Assembly: GCA_002436005.1 (NCBI GenBank)
Contig: DIXG01000100.1
Location: forward strand, 43,136-107,135
Direction: 5' to 3'
DNA: 64,000 bases
Source of the DNA: Anaerolineaceae bacterium UBA6086
GTDB taxonomy: Bacteria > Chloroflexota > Anaerolineae > Anaerolineales > Anaerolineaceae
The first letter of the stretch is position 1. Every line of letters begins with the position of its first letter. The notes beneath the pieces are model-generated. The model had not been told where the DNA came from, did no database searches, and was given only the letters and a program-made list of their open reading frames with translations. The position numbers were made by a program, and so were the translations under genes. This document shows, piece by piece, positions 8,068-16,837 of the stretch.

Positions 8068-9736
8068 CAAAATCACAGCACCAAGCCCAGATATTGAAAA
8101 GCTCAGATTGTTTTCTGAAAGTTTGGAAAATTATTGGGAATCCTTAACCAATCCTGAGGTTTTTCTGTCTCAAATCAAGCAAAAAGTCGTCAAAAAAAGC
8201 GCGATAATCACCGAAAGGCGGATTAAAGGCGTTGTCGAAACGCTTAAGCAGAAATCTGCCGCAATGTCCACACGTGTCAGGTTTAAGGACGTTGGCACAG
8301 TCCAGCACATTGGCAATGGTGTGGCAACTGTTTCTGGTTTACCCAATGTATCGATTGATGAGATTGTTGTATTTCCAACTGGCGCAGAGGGAATGGCACT
8401 CAACCTTGAACGAAAACATGTTGATCTGATCATGCTTGGCAGCGAAAAGGATATCCGGGGTGGCGACATGGTTCAGGCAACCGGGAACAGGCTCAAAATT
8501 CCGGTTGGATCCCATACATTGGGAAGGATATTTGACCCATTAGGCAATCCGCTTGACCGGGATGAACTGGTCGAGGCAAGCGAATATCGCTTCTTTTCAA
8601 GGATGGCACCGGGCGTCATTGATCGGCAGCCTGTACACCAATCCCTTTTCACTGGCACAAAGGTCATTGATGCACTCTTTCCCATCGGACGCGGTCAGCG
8701 TGAATTAATTGTGGGCGACCGCCAGACGGGTAAAACCACGCTAGCAGTTGATGCCATCATCAGTCAGAAGAACACCAATGTTCATTGCGTTTATGTGGCA
8801 ATCGGCCAAAAGAAATCCTCTACGTTGTCTGTGGTCGAAACCCTGCAGAAAAATGATGCACTATCAAACACAGCCATCATCCTCAGCAGTCCAGAGGACC
8901 AGCCAGCACTGAGATATCTGGCACCCTACACAGGGATTACAATGGCAGAATATTTCCTTGACCAGGGGCAGGATGTCCTGATTGTTTTTGATGACCTTAG
9001 CAAACACGCCAACGCCTATCGAGAACTAAGCCTTCTGCTCAGACGTCCCCCAGGACGAGAAGCTTATCCTGGCGATATTTTCTACATTCACTCAAGACTA
9101 CTCGAAAGAGCCTGTAAGCTGAGCTCAGCCCATGGCGGTGGCTCCATCACTGCCTTGCCCATCACCACCACGCAAAACGGAAATATCTCATCATATATTT
9201 CAACAAACTTGATTTCAATCACAGATGGACAGATCGTGCTGGATACTGACCTCTACAATCAGGGTCAAAAACCTGCCATTGACATCGGCCGATCCGTCTC
9301 ACGTGTCGGCAGTTCTGCCCAGGAGCCTGCCATGCGATCCCTGGTTGGAAACCTGAAGCTTGAGCTATCCCAATACAAGGAGGTGGAGCACTTCACACGC
9401 TTCGGGACAGAAGTGGATCGAGCAACCTATCAACAAATTGAAAAAGGGAAACGCATTTTAAGCATCTTCAATCAGGGACCGAATCAACCTTTTTCTTTTG
9501 CCATGACAATCATTGAGCTCTTTGCCCTGTCTCGAGGCTACCTCGACAAGATTCCCGTTGAAAGCGTCCCCGCTTTTGAGAAGGAGTTACGGGAATTCTT
9601 CACTCAAAAAGAAGCTGTGCTGATGCATGACATTTCAACAGAAGCAATATTAACCAACTCGATCGTCGACAAGCTCAATCAGGCGCTGACTGAATTCATC
9701 GATGATTGGGACATCCAGAAAGGCACCATCTTATGA
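8057..9736 (+). CDS. atpA: N-type ATPase subunit alpha
   Basis: Non-catalytic nucleotide-binding subunit of the head, 559 aa from ATG 8057 (ribosome site GAAGAGAG; a TTG 15 bases earlier is less likely). P-loop 'GDRQTGKTTLAVDAI', 'IVFDDLSKHANAYRE' and the arginine-finger region 'AIDIGRSVSRVGSSAQ' are intact. It is about 50 residues longer than a typical F1 alpha because of an N-terminal extension of about 75 residues before the beta-barrel ('FKDVGTVQHIGNGVATVSGLPN'), which is in line with N-ATPase alpha subunits. The stop overlaps the start of the PII-like gene (TTATGA). Confidence 0.95.
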   Translation: MVNNKITAPSPDIEKLRLFSESLENYWESLTNPEVFLSQIKQKVVKKSAIITERRIKGVVETLKQKSAAMSTRVRFKDVGTVQHIGNGVATVSGLPNVSIDEIVVFPTGAEGMALNLERKHVDLIMLGSEKDIRGGDMVQATGNRLKIPVGSHTLGRIFDPLGNPLDRDELVEASEYRFFSRMAPGVIDRQPVHQSLFTGTKVIDALFPIGRGQRELIVGDRQTGKTTLAVDAIISQKNTNVHCVYVAIGQKKSSTLSVVETLQKNDALSNTAIILSSPEDQPALRYLAPYTGITMAEYFLDQGQDVLIVFDDLSKHANAYRELSLLLRRPPGREAYPGDIFYIHSRLLERACKLSSAHGGGSITALPITTTQNGNISSYISTNLISITDGQIVLDTDLYNQGQKPAIDIGRSVSRVGSSAQEPAMRSLVGNLKLELSQYKEVEHFTRFGTEVDRATYQQIEKGKRILSIFNQGPNQPFSFAMTIIELFALSRGYLDKIPVESVPAFEKELREFFTQKEAVLMHDISTEAILTNSIVDKLNQALTEFIDDWDIQKGTIL

Positions 9737-10047
9737 AAATGGTCATGGTGGTTGTACCTGCCAATACCGCAGATAAAATTTTGGACGGGCTGGTAAATGC
9801 TGGATTTACAGCAACCTATGCAGAAACCCATGGCGGTATGTTGCAGCAAAGCCAGTATTCACTTTTCATTGCTGTCAACAAAGAAGACTTACAAACTATT
9901 CTTGACATCGTAAAAGAGAACTGCCGCACCAGGGTAAACCTGAGTACAAAAAGTGAATTCGGTGAACCCGATAAAACACCCGTCACCACCGAACTCGGCG
10001 GCGCAGTCGTGTTCATCTGGGATATCAATCAAATTATCACCTTCTAA
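9733..10047 (+). CDS. PII-like protein of the DUF970 / DarA (PstA) family, inside the ATPase operon
   Basis: A 104-aa protein starting at ATG 9733, overlapping the atpA stop by four bases; the alternative ATG at 9706 lies within atpA and lacks a ribosome site. The sequence follows the cyclic-di-AMP receptor DarA/PstA from end to end: a first beta-strand 'KMVMVVVPANTADKILDGL', then 'GFTATYAETHGGML', 'DIVKENCRTR' and the C-terminal 'ELGGAVVFIWDINQI'. That ending matches the family's 'vGGATVFV.pVd.f.rf'. The T-loop Gly-Gly and Thr28 are kept. From memory of DarA structures, several ligand contacts (Asn24, Arg26, Phe36, Asn41) appear replaced by Gly, Thr, Met and Gln, so the ligand may differ. 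It sits between atpA and atpG, where N-ATPase operons have no known gene, which suggests a regulator of this ATPase. Confidence 0.75.
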   Translation: MKMVMVVVPANTADKILDGLVNAGFTATYAETHGGMLQQSQYSLFIAVNKEDLQTILDIVKENCRTRVNLSTKSEFGEPDKTPVTTELGGAVVFIWDINQIITF

Positions 10048-10053
10048 TCCCCC

Positions 10054-10950
10054 ATGTCTCAAAGTTTTGAAACCGCAGTCGCTCGACTCAACAATATTGA
10101 AACCATCAAGCCGCTTCTGAGCGCAATGCGAACGCTTTCCATGGGAGCCTGGCATATGGCTCTCAATAAGCTATCCGCGATGATTCCCTATGAGGAAAAT
10201 TTCGATCGGATTCTCTTTGAAGTCCTTCGCCATTTGGATGTCAATGAAGTGACAAAAAATCAACCCATTAACCGGGAGCCTGGTCAGGGACAAACAATTA
10301 TTCTGATTATTGGCAGTGAACGTGGGCTTTGCGGTAAATACAACACAGTTTTAGCTGATAATTCAATGACATGGATTGAGAAGCAGAACCTCGCCAATTA
10401 CCAGGTCTGGGCAATCGGTTCAAAATTAATCAGAACATTAGAGGGAATGAAAATTGCCATCACACAACAAACACCCGTCCCTACTGGCGGCTTGTTATCC
10501 TATTCAGAATCTTATATCACCACACAAAACTGGTTGGACCAGTATGAAGCATATGCATTTGATCAATTTTTCATCCACTACAACGAAATCAAAAAAGGGG
10601 GTCTATACGAATTTGCGACATTCCATTTGCTTCCCTATCAGAGCCCCCAGGTCTCAACAGAAGCTGTCTCAATAAAATCCTCCTGGCCCCCGCCAATCAT
10701 TGAATCAGATCCACTCCGTATGTACCGGCAGATCATTGAGCACTATGTCGCCTCAAGCTATTATAAAATCTTATTATCATCAAGCGCAGCTGAGAATTCC
10801 TCCAGGTATCGGCTGATGCAAGAAGCAGAAGAAAATGCAGAAGAAATAATTGAAGAATTAACATTTGTGATAAATGCAGAAAGAAAGCGGAAAATTACAC
10901 AGGAGATGCAAGAGCTTGCCGCCGGATCTGGACTGTTAAACCGTCAGTAA
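10054..10950 (+). CDS. atpG: N-type ATPase subunit gamma
   Basis: A 298-aa central-shaft subunit. The N-terminal helix 'AVARLNNIETIKPLLSAMRTLSMGAW' and C-terminal helix 'SSRYRLMQEAEENAEEIIEELTFVINAERKRKITQEMQEL' would form the antiparallel coiled coil; the central Rossmann-like part carries 'IGSERGLCGKYNTVL'. The N- and C-termini are less conserved than in standard gamma, as expected for N-ATPases. It starts six bases after the PII-like gene and is the last gene of the operon. No clear terminator is seen in the 45 bases before araB. Confidence 0.9.
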   Translation: MSQSFETAVARLNNIETIKPLLSAMRTLSMGAWHMALNKLSAMIPYEENFDRILFEVLRHLDVNEVTKNQPINREPGQGQTIILIIGSERGLCGKYNTVLADNSMTWIEKQNLANYQVWAIGSKLIRTLEGMKIAITQQTPVPTGGLLSYSESYITTQNWLDQYEAYAFDQFFIHYNEIKKGGLYEFATFHLLPYQSPQVSTEAVSIKSSWPPPIIESDPLRMYRQIIEHYVASSYYKILLSSSAAENSSRYRLMQEAEENAEEIIEELTFVINAERKRKITQEMQELAAGSGLLNRQ

Positions 10951-10995
10951 GCCTTCAGGCAGATCATCTCGACCACAACAACAGAGGAGAGAATT

Positions 10996-12687
10996 TTGCC
11001 GAGCGAGAACAAATACACCATTGGCATCGATTTTGGCACCGAATCCGTACGAGCAGTTCTGGTTAATGTCAGCACAGGTGCTTTGATTGCATCATCCGTC
11101 TACCAGTATGCCCATGGCGTGATCTCAAAATTTCTACCTGATTCGGATATTGAACTTGATCCGGATTGGGCGCTTCAACACCCCCAGGATTATCTTACCG
11201 GTCTGAAGCGCACGATTCCAAAAATCATGAAGGAGAGTCAGGTCGACCCTGATGATGTAATTGGCATCGGCATCGACTTCACAGGTTCAACGGTACTGCC
11301 CACGACGGACGATGGAACACCCTTGGCTTTACTGGACGAGTACCGCACAGACCCCCATGCATGGCCTAAACTGTGGAAGCACCATGCCGCCCAGGAGAAA
11401 GCAAACCAAATCACTCAATTGGCATCGGACCGGTTTGAACCGTTCCTGGATCGCTATGGCGGACGCATCAATGCTGAATGGTTCTTCCCAAAAGTATGGG
11501 AGATCTATGATGAATCTTCTTCTGTCTACAATGCTGCAGACCGGATCATTGAGGCTGCTGATTGGATTGTTTGGCAGCTGACCGGCGTTGAGACTCGTAA
11601 TTTATGCGCTGCGGGTTACAAAGCACTCTGGTCAAAGCAAGAAGGTTTTCCTCTTGAGACATTCTTTTCTTCAATGGATGAGGGTTTGACAAATGTGGTC
11701 GATGCCAAAATGAGACGCGATATCTCTCCTTTGGGGCAGCAAGCAGGGGAATTAACAGAAGAAGCGGCAAAATGGATGAAACTCAAGCCAGGCACGCCCG
11801 TCGCCACAGGTATCCTGGACGGACATGCAGCTGTCCCTGCAGCAACTGTCGCCGAACCCGGGAAAATGGCGTTAATCCTCGGAACAAGTTTTGTTCATAT
11901 GCTTTTGTCAAAGAAGGAGTTTCGAGTTCCTGGCATATGTGGCATGGTTGAAGACGGTATTATCCCCGGTTTGATCGGATATGAAGCTGGCCAGGCAGGT
12001 GGCGGGGATCATTTTTCGTGGTTTATCAAAAACGCAGTGCCCTACGAATATTACCAGGAAGCCAGAAAACGAAAAATCTCGCTATTCCGCCTGATGGAGG
12101 AAAAAGCTGCTTTATTAGCACCCGCAGAATCTGGTCTGGTTGCGCTCGACTGGTGGAATGGCAACCGCAGCATCCTTGCTGATGGCGACCTGAACGGTTT
12201 AGTGTTGGGATACACGCTGGCAACAAAACCTGAAGAAATTTACCGAGCCTTGTTAGAAGCAACAACTTTTGGCACGCGGAAAATCTTTGAAACTTTCATC
12301 GCCAGCGGCGTGCCGATCGATGAAATTATTGTTACTGGCGGCGAACCTCTTAAAAATCGCCTTCTCCTCAACATCCTTGCCAACGTGACACGAATGGAAA
12401 TAAAAATAGCAGACTTCCCTTATCCCTCAGCACTGGGTGCTTCTATCTACGCAGCTGTTGCAGCAGGTGAGAACCGCGGCGGTTATGCCTCTGTTCCTGA
12501 AGCCAGCAAAAAGATGGCTCACCTCAGCAAGAAAACAATTGCACCCAATAATAACGACAAAAAAACATACAATCGTCTTTACTCTGAATACACACTTTTG
12601 CATGATTATTTTGGATACGGTCACAACAATGCGATGAAACGGTTAAAGAACGCACGAACAACAATCCTCGAGAAAAAACACCGATAA
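10996..12687 (+). CDS. araB: Ribulokinase-type FGGY sugar kinase
   Basis: Phosphorylates L-ribulose or a related ketose with ATP. The 563-aa length is right for AraB. 'YTIGIDFGTESVRAVLVN' is the N-terminal phosphate-binding motif, 'IGIGIDFTGSTVLP' and 'WFFPKVWEI' are AraB-like, and 'IIVTGGEPLKNRLLLNILANV' is the second FGGY ATP-binding signature. The start is TTG with GAGGAGA upstream. No araA, araD or arabinose transporter is nearby, so the substrate is inferred from sequence only. A good terminator follows. Confidence 0.85.
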   Translation: MPSENKYTIGIDFGTESVRAVLVNVSTGALIASSVYQYAHGVISKFLPDSDIELDPDWALQHPQDYLTGLKRTIPKIMKESQVDPDDVIGIGIDFTGSTVLPTTDDGTPLALLDEYRTDPHAWPKLWKHHAAQEKANQITQLASDRFEPFLDRYGGRINAEWFFPKVWEIYDESSSVYNAADRIIEAADWIVWQLTGVETRNLCAAGYKALWSKQEGFPLETFFSSMDEGLTNVVDAKMRRDISPLGQQAGELTEEAAKWMKLKPGTPVATGILDGHAAVPAATVAEPGKMALILGTSFVHMLLSKKEFRVPGICGMVEDGIIPGLIGYEAGQAGGGDHFSWFIKNAVPYEYYQEARKRKISLFRLMEEKAALLAPAESGLVALDWWNGNRSILADGDLNGLVLGYTLATKPEEIYRALLEATTFGTRKIFETFIASGVPIDEIIVTGGEPLKNRLLLNILANVTRMEIKIADFPYPSALGASIYAAVAAGENRGGYASVPEASKKMAHLSKKTIAPNNNDKKTYNRLYSEYTLLHDYFGYGHNNAMKRLKNARTTILEKKHR

Positions 12688-12707
12688 ATAAGGCTCATCA
12701 GTTCATA

Positions 12708-12743
12708 AAAAGCCCCGATCTGTTCAATTAAGATGGGGCTTTT
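12708..12743 (+). terminator. Rho-independent terminator after araB
   Basis: AAAAGCCCC-G-ATCT (12708-12721) pairs with AGATGGGGCTTTT (12731-12743) with one bulged G. The right arm ends in TTTT followed by CTTT. It closes the ribulokinase transcript, 20 bases after its stop. Confidence 0.75.
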
Positions 12744-12883
12744 CTTTGTCTGACCCAGGATAATCCAGTTACGGTTATCAATTCATTGAATTTCGTGGTT
12801 TTTACCATCCTTTTTCCTTCCCAAAATCGAAACAGTGGTAAAATGTCCTCACAATACTTGATTAGATAGGAGGAACATAAATT

Positions 12884-13996
12884 ATGGCAAGCGTTACGTA
12901 TAAAAATGTTTGGAAAAAATTTGGGGATGTCGTCGCTCTCAATGATATGTCCATTGAGGTTGAGGACAAAGAATTTCTTGTGCTGGTAGGTCCCTCAGGC
13001 TGCGGAAAGACAACCGCTCTGCGTTGTCTGGCTGGCCTGGAGGAAGTCTCAGATGGACAGATCATGATTGGTGACGAAGTCGTCAACGACATCCCACCAA
13101 AGGATCGGGATATCGCAATGGTCTTCCAGAGTTATGCGCTTTATCCGCATATGTCCGTCTATGACAATATGGCGTTTGGGCTGAAATTGCGAAAATTCCC
13201 GAAAGACGAGATCAATAGCCGTGTGGAAGCGGCAGCTGAAATCCTGGACATTCACCAGTTGCTGCAACGAAAGCCCAAAGAGCTCTCGGGCGGTCAGCGT
13301 CAGCGCGTTGCTGTCGGCCGGGCAATCGTCCGTGAGCCGAAAGTGTTCCTCTTTGACGAACCGCTTTCCAACCTGGATGCAAAATTAAGAGTGCAGACTC
13401 GGGCTCAGATCAGCAAACTGCACCAACGATTGCAAACAACCTTTATCTATGTAACCCACGACCAGACGGAAGCCATGACGATGGCAACCCGTATAGCAGT
13501 ATTAAATTATGGCGTTCTGCAGCAAATCGATACGCCCCAGCAGCTTTATGATTTCCCTGCGAATATGTTTGTTGCCGGCTTCATTGGCTCGCCTTCCATG
13601 AACTTTTTTGACGGAACGATCGTCGCAGAAAATGATGAGCTGTTTGTTGACTTAGCGAGTTTCAAGATCAAGGTGCCTGCAAGCCGTAAAGAAATCTATG
13701 GACACCTTGTGGACCAGAAGGTGGTCCTGGGCATCCGACCGGAAGACATTCACAACCCGGAATTTGCACCGCCATCGATCATTTCGGAATCAGTTGCAGC
13801 GATGGTGGATGTTAGCGAGTTGATGGGTAACGAAATCCTGCTATACCTGGTGAATGGTGACCACAATTTCATTGCTCGAGTGGACCCCAGAACCAGGGTT
13901 GAAATGGGACAGCAGATCACAGTTGCCTTCAACGTGGACAATATGCATATTTTCGATCCTTCAGTTGATCCAAAGAATCCCGTCGTAGTACGTTAG
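12884..13996 (+). CDS. ABC transporter ATPase, MsmX/UgpC/MalK type
   Basis: A 370-aa ATPase energising sugar or glycerol-phosphate import. Walker A 'GPSGCGKTTALR', Q-loop 'AMVFQSYALYPHM', signature 'LSGGQRQRVAVGRAIV', Walker B 'VFLFDEPLSNLD' and the switch His 'VTHDQTEAM' are all intact. The C-terminal third (from about 240) is the OB/TOBE regulatory part of the MalK group. It has an AGGAGG ribosome site and is transcribed alone between two terminators, with no permease or binding-protein genes near it. That is the pattern of a multitask ATPase such as MsmX, which serves several sugar importers; this role is inferred. Confidence 0.9.
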   Translation: MASVTYKNVWKKFGDVVALNDMSIEVEDKEFLVLVGPSGCGKTTALRCLAGLEEVSDGQIMIGDEVVNDIPPKDRDIAMVFQSYALYPHMSVYDNMAFGLKLRKFPKDEINSRVEAAAEILDIHQLLQRKPKELSGGQRQRVAVGRAIVREPKVFLFDEPLSNLDAKLRVQTRAQISKLHQRLQTTFIYVTHDQTEAMTMATRIAVLNYGVLQQIDTPQQLYDFPANMFVAGFIGSPSMNFFDGTIVAENDELFVDLASFKIKVPASRKEIYGHLVDQKVVLGIRPEDIHNPEFAPPSIISESVAAMVDVSELMGNEILLYLVNGDHNFIARVDPRTRVEMGQQITVAFNVDNMHIFDPSVDPKNPVVVR

Positions 13997-14012
13997 AGAA
14001 ACAGAAACTAAC

Positions 14013-14046
14013 ACGGGCTGCTAATCCAAGCAGCCCGTTGTTTTTT
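14013..14046 (+). terminator. Rho-independent terminator after the ABC ATPase
   Basis: ACGGGCTGCT (14013-14022) and AGCAGCCCGT (14029-14038) form a perfect 10-bp stem with a six-base loop, followed by TGTTTTTT. It lies between convergent genes and may also help stop the minus-strand transcript. Confidence 0.85.
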
Positions 14047-14068
14047 AACTGCAGAGAAGGCAGAAAAA

Positions 14069-14737
14069 TTACTCTCTCAATTTTTTGCCCAGGATAAGGA
14101 CACTGCCACCCAGAACCAGGCTCAGGCATCCGACGAAAATAAAGGCATCCTGCCAAAAGCGCATTGGAAAAAGCCGAATGAGAGTATCCGACATGTAAAA
14201 CTGCCAGGTACCGGATTCAAAAAAGAGTTTGTGAAACCAGGTGAATAAGTTGTCAAAGCTGATTGCAACGAAAAGAAGAATCGTGACAATCAATCCAATC
14301 AGCGCCCATCCCCCGCGCATAAGCGCAGTCAACAAAATGTCTTTCCTGCTGCTTTTTATACAGAGAACAGCAAACAATGCCACCAACACAAGGCTAACAG
14401 CCATGCCAATCCGCATACCGGTGACAACAGCCTTCACATCTTCCATGTGACTGAGCTCGCTTGCGTTGTAAATCGGTGTTCCATCCTCAAATTTCAACGC
14501 TTCGAGGTAGTCTATACTTTCAAAATTAACCAGGTACTTGATAGATGGCGCTGACCATTTCAAGCGGTCCTGCAAAGAAAAGCCATAAGTATCCCTTGGA
14601 AAGCCAGGCATACGATATTCAACTTTCGCAAAAAGAGGCGAGATCGTCAACCGAACTGCAATCATGAGTATAAGCAAAGGCAGCAGAAGCGTGACCGCCC
14701 ACCCCAAACGCTTTAATGTCTTATCACTGAGTTTCAT
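14069..14737 (-). CDS. DUF1461 / TIGR01906 membrane protein, Lit-like (lipoprotein intramolecular transacylase)
   Basis: A 222-aa membrane protein from ATG 14737, which overlaps the upstream gene's stop (ATGA) and follows an AGGAGA site. Four membrane segments are predicted (about residues 12-33, 105-128, 138-160 and 190-212). The conserved 'ELSHMEDVKAVV' and 'WFHKLFFES' segments each carry a histidine matching the two catalytic His described for Lit of Gram-positive bacteria, which moves an acyl chain within the lipoprotein N-terminus. Function is inferred from this family resemblance; sequence identity to characterised Lit is probably low. Confidence 0.65.
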   Translation of the reverse strand: MKLSDKTLKRLGWAVTLLLPLLILMIAVRLTISPLFAKVEYRMPGFPRDTYGFSLQDRLKWSAPSIKYLVNFESIDYLEALKFEDGTPIYNASELSHMEDVKAVVTGMRIGMAVSLVLVALFAVLCIKSSRKDILLTALMRGGWALIGLIVTILLFVAISFDNLFTWFHKLFFESGTWQFYMSDTLIRLFPMRFWQDAFIFVGCLSLVLGGSVLILGKKLRE

Positions 14738-16287
14738 TTCAAATCTCCTACCCCGCCTGAAAGGACAAAATCGAGAACAATTTTGTTGGACACCCACTCA
14801 ATCGGTGCAAGGTCATCCGTGTAAATTCGTGTTTTCTCAGGCGCAGGTTGGCGGTTGTTATAAGCCATTGCCATCGCCTCAAGTAATAGGGGATGAACAT
14901 CAGTTTCTGCAAGCAGTAGATAATTATTCAAGAAATTATCCCAACTCCCTGGTTGCTTCGTTGCAAACAGGATGCTGTTGAATGAATTAGGAAGATCCAT
15001 CACAAATACTGTAGGGAAAATTGCTCCAATCGTTGTCCCGAGGTCATTCACCAATGCCCGGTCCAAAGGACTGCGCCCAATATTGATCACCAGGACACCG
15101 TCGTTTGTCAAATGGTCATATGCGATTTGAAAAAATTCGATTGTTGTCATGTGCCATGGAATATAGGGTGGTCTGTAGGCGTCAACGCTGATAATGTCAT
15201 ACCGATTCGGGCGATTTTCCAATCCCCAGCGTCCATCCTGAACAAACACCGTCAAATTGGGCTGAGTCATCTCAAAAAAGCGCTGTCCCACCTCGACAAT
15301 TTTAGGGTCTATTTCAAAGCCATCGATCTCAGGCTCATCATAGACAAAATTCGCTTGCCTGGCAGTCGTGCCTGCAGCCAAACCTACAATCGCAATTTTT
15401 CCCACCGAGTCAATCGGATGAGGCGCAGGGTTAAAGAAAGGCGCGACCAGTGCCTGCGACCAGGGTCCAAAATAATTCAAAAGGGTCGGGTGGTAAACCG
15501 AATGCATGCCCTGACCATCGTTGAGACGCAGATAACGATAATCCCCCTGTTCAACAACCTGAATGTAATTATAAGCAGACTCTGCTTCGTAAATCATATT
15601 TTCAGTAGCTTTATCTACCCCCCTGGTTCCAAACACCCACAGAAGGATCAGCACCACAGGCATCCAGGCGTGCCGTAGCCATGGTTTCATTCCAACATAA
15701 ACAAAAAAACCTATGCTCCCAATCAGCATTAATAAACTGCTGAAAAACAAAAAGGTGCGATAGGTGCCAATCAACGGCACCAACACCAAAACTGGCAAGA
15801 ACGTACCCAAAAATGAGCCCAGAGTCGATATGGCTGATAACTTTCCTGCGGTTTTCCCGGCAGATTGGGCATCCTTCAAAGCTAACTTCAACGCAAATGG
15901 CGACACCATCCCAATCAATGTCACGGGAACAGCAAAAAGCAAAAGGATGGTAACAAACGCACCCGCAATCATTGGTACCTGCAATTGATCGAGGGCATTA
16001 GCTGTGACCCGCAAAATGGGTCTTGATACCATCGGTACCAACGCCACAGTCATGCTTGCCCACATCAGTATCCTGTAAAAAGCATGATATGTTGGGCACC
16101 GGTCCGCATATTTCCCGCCCAACCAATAGCCAAGCGTCAGGTAGATCAGGATCAGACCAATCACGCTCGCCCACACCAGATTGCTGCTGCCATACACATT
16201 TCCAATCAGGCGCGAAGCAGAAAGTTCAACAGCCAGTGCCGTCATGCCTGAGAAGAAAACCGTAATATACAGGTAAACTTTTTTCAA
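14734..16287 (-). CDS. Membrane-embedded spermidine-synthase-like protein
   Basis: A 517-aa two-part protein. Residues about 1-215 hold seven or so membrane segments resembling a half MFS-type module ('TALAVELSASRLIGNVYGSSNLVWASVIG'). Residues about 230-490 form a spermidine-synthase-fold methyltransferase-like domain: 'IAIVGLAAGTTARQ', 'DGFEIDPKIVEVG', 'RYDIISVDAYRPPYIPWHM'. Such fusions are widespread but their substrate is unknown; a polyamine role should not be assumed. The start is TTG with GGAGGT at the correct distance. A -10-like TATAAT on the minus strand lies at 16319-16324. It is translationally coupled to the Lit-like gene. Confidence 0.75.
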   Translation of the reverse strand: MKKVYLYITVFFSGMTALAVELSASRLIGNVYGSSNLVWASVIGLILIYLTLGYWLGGKYADRCPTYHAFYRILMWASMTVALVPMVSRPILRVTANALDQLQVPMIAGAFVTILLLFAVPVTLIGMVSPFALKLALKDAQSAGKTAGKLSAISTLGSFLGTFLPVLVLVPLIGTYRTFLFFSSLLMLIGSIGFFVYVGMKPWLRHAWMPVVLILLWVFGTRGVDKATENMIYEAESAYNYIQVVEQGDYRYLRLNDGQGMHSVYHPTLLNYFGPWSQALVAPFFNPAPHPIDSVGKIAIVGLAAGTTARQANFVYDEPEIDGFEIDPKIVEVGQRFFEMTQPNLTVFVQDGRWGLENRPNRYDIISVDAYRPPYIPWHMTTIEFFQIAYDHLTNDGVLVINIGRSPLDRALVNDLGTTIGAIFPTVFVMDLPNSFNSILFATKQPGSWDNFLNNYLLLAETDVHPLLLEAMAMAYNNRQPAPEKTRIYTDDLAPIEWVSNKIVLDFVLSGGVGDLK

Positions 16288-16588
16288 TCTTTACCTCCAG
16301 AGGATGTCAATACACAGGATTATAACGGAAATCACTCGTTGAGGGTTAAAGTCTTGTCACATGATGCTGGCACGCCTAATAACGGTTCTATAAACTTCTA
16401 TGCCCATCCCTGGTAGTTTCACTGCCAGAGAAAACTATAGTATCCCCTCAGAAGCCAGCAGACCCCTTATAAGCGGTTTATGTGTAAAAAACGCCCCCTA
16501 ACACCTTGTGGCTAGTTTTTAACGATTGTGGGCATCCCTATCCAAATGCATTTGCAAGCACAATCACAGACTTCCAGGGTTAAAGGAT
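16288..16588. other. Intergenic stretch without recognisable gene
   Basis: About 300 bases between the start of the spermidine-synthase-like gene and the hairpin beside tRNA-Gln. Apart from the minus-strand TATAAT (16324-16319) expected to serve the gene on the left, I see no frame, repeat or structured RNA in it. Confidence 0.5.
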
Positions 16589-16612
16589 GAAGCCCGACTT
16601 CTGTCGGGCTTC
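16589..16612 (-). terminator. Hairpin downstream of tRNA-Gln, probable terminator
   Basis: GAAGCCCGAC (16589-16598) and GTCGGGCTTC (16603-16612) form a perfect 10-bp stem with a TTCT loop, six bases past the tRNA 3' end. On the minus strand it is followed by ATCCTTTAA, a weak U tract. Confidence 0.6.
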
Positions 16613-16617
16613 GCAGG

Positions 16618-16688
16618 CTGGGGGTGAAGGATTCGAACCTCCATATACAGATTCAGAGTCTGCTGTCCTGCCGTTAGACGAACCCCCA
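16618..16688 (-). tRNA. tRNA-Gln (anticodon CTG)
   Basis: Read on the minus strand: a 7-bp acceptor stem TGGGGGT/ACCCCCA, D-arm GTCTAACGGCAGGAC, anticodon arm GCAGA-CTCTGAA-TCTGT with anticodon CTG, and T-arm GAGG-TTCGAAT-CCTTC. Discriminator base is G and the CCA end is not encoded. It lies downstream of the mre-mrdA-rodA genes on the same strand. Confidence 0.93.
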
Positions 16689-16837
16689 ATTTTGAACTGG
16701 GCATTATTTTACCAAAAAGAGCCAAAAGTATCAAGTGGAAGTTTTGAAAATTATTTTGCTTGTCGAGGAAGATTTGTGGGGATAATGCGGTATCCACATC
16801 ACTTCTTCACATCATACGCCCCCACCCTGTTGACCTG

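Noticed and set aside
15112..15678. 188-codon plus-strand open frame
   Set aside because: Antisense to the spermidine-synthase-like gene; composition is that of a shadow frame rich in His, Arg and Ile.
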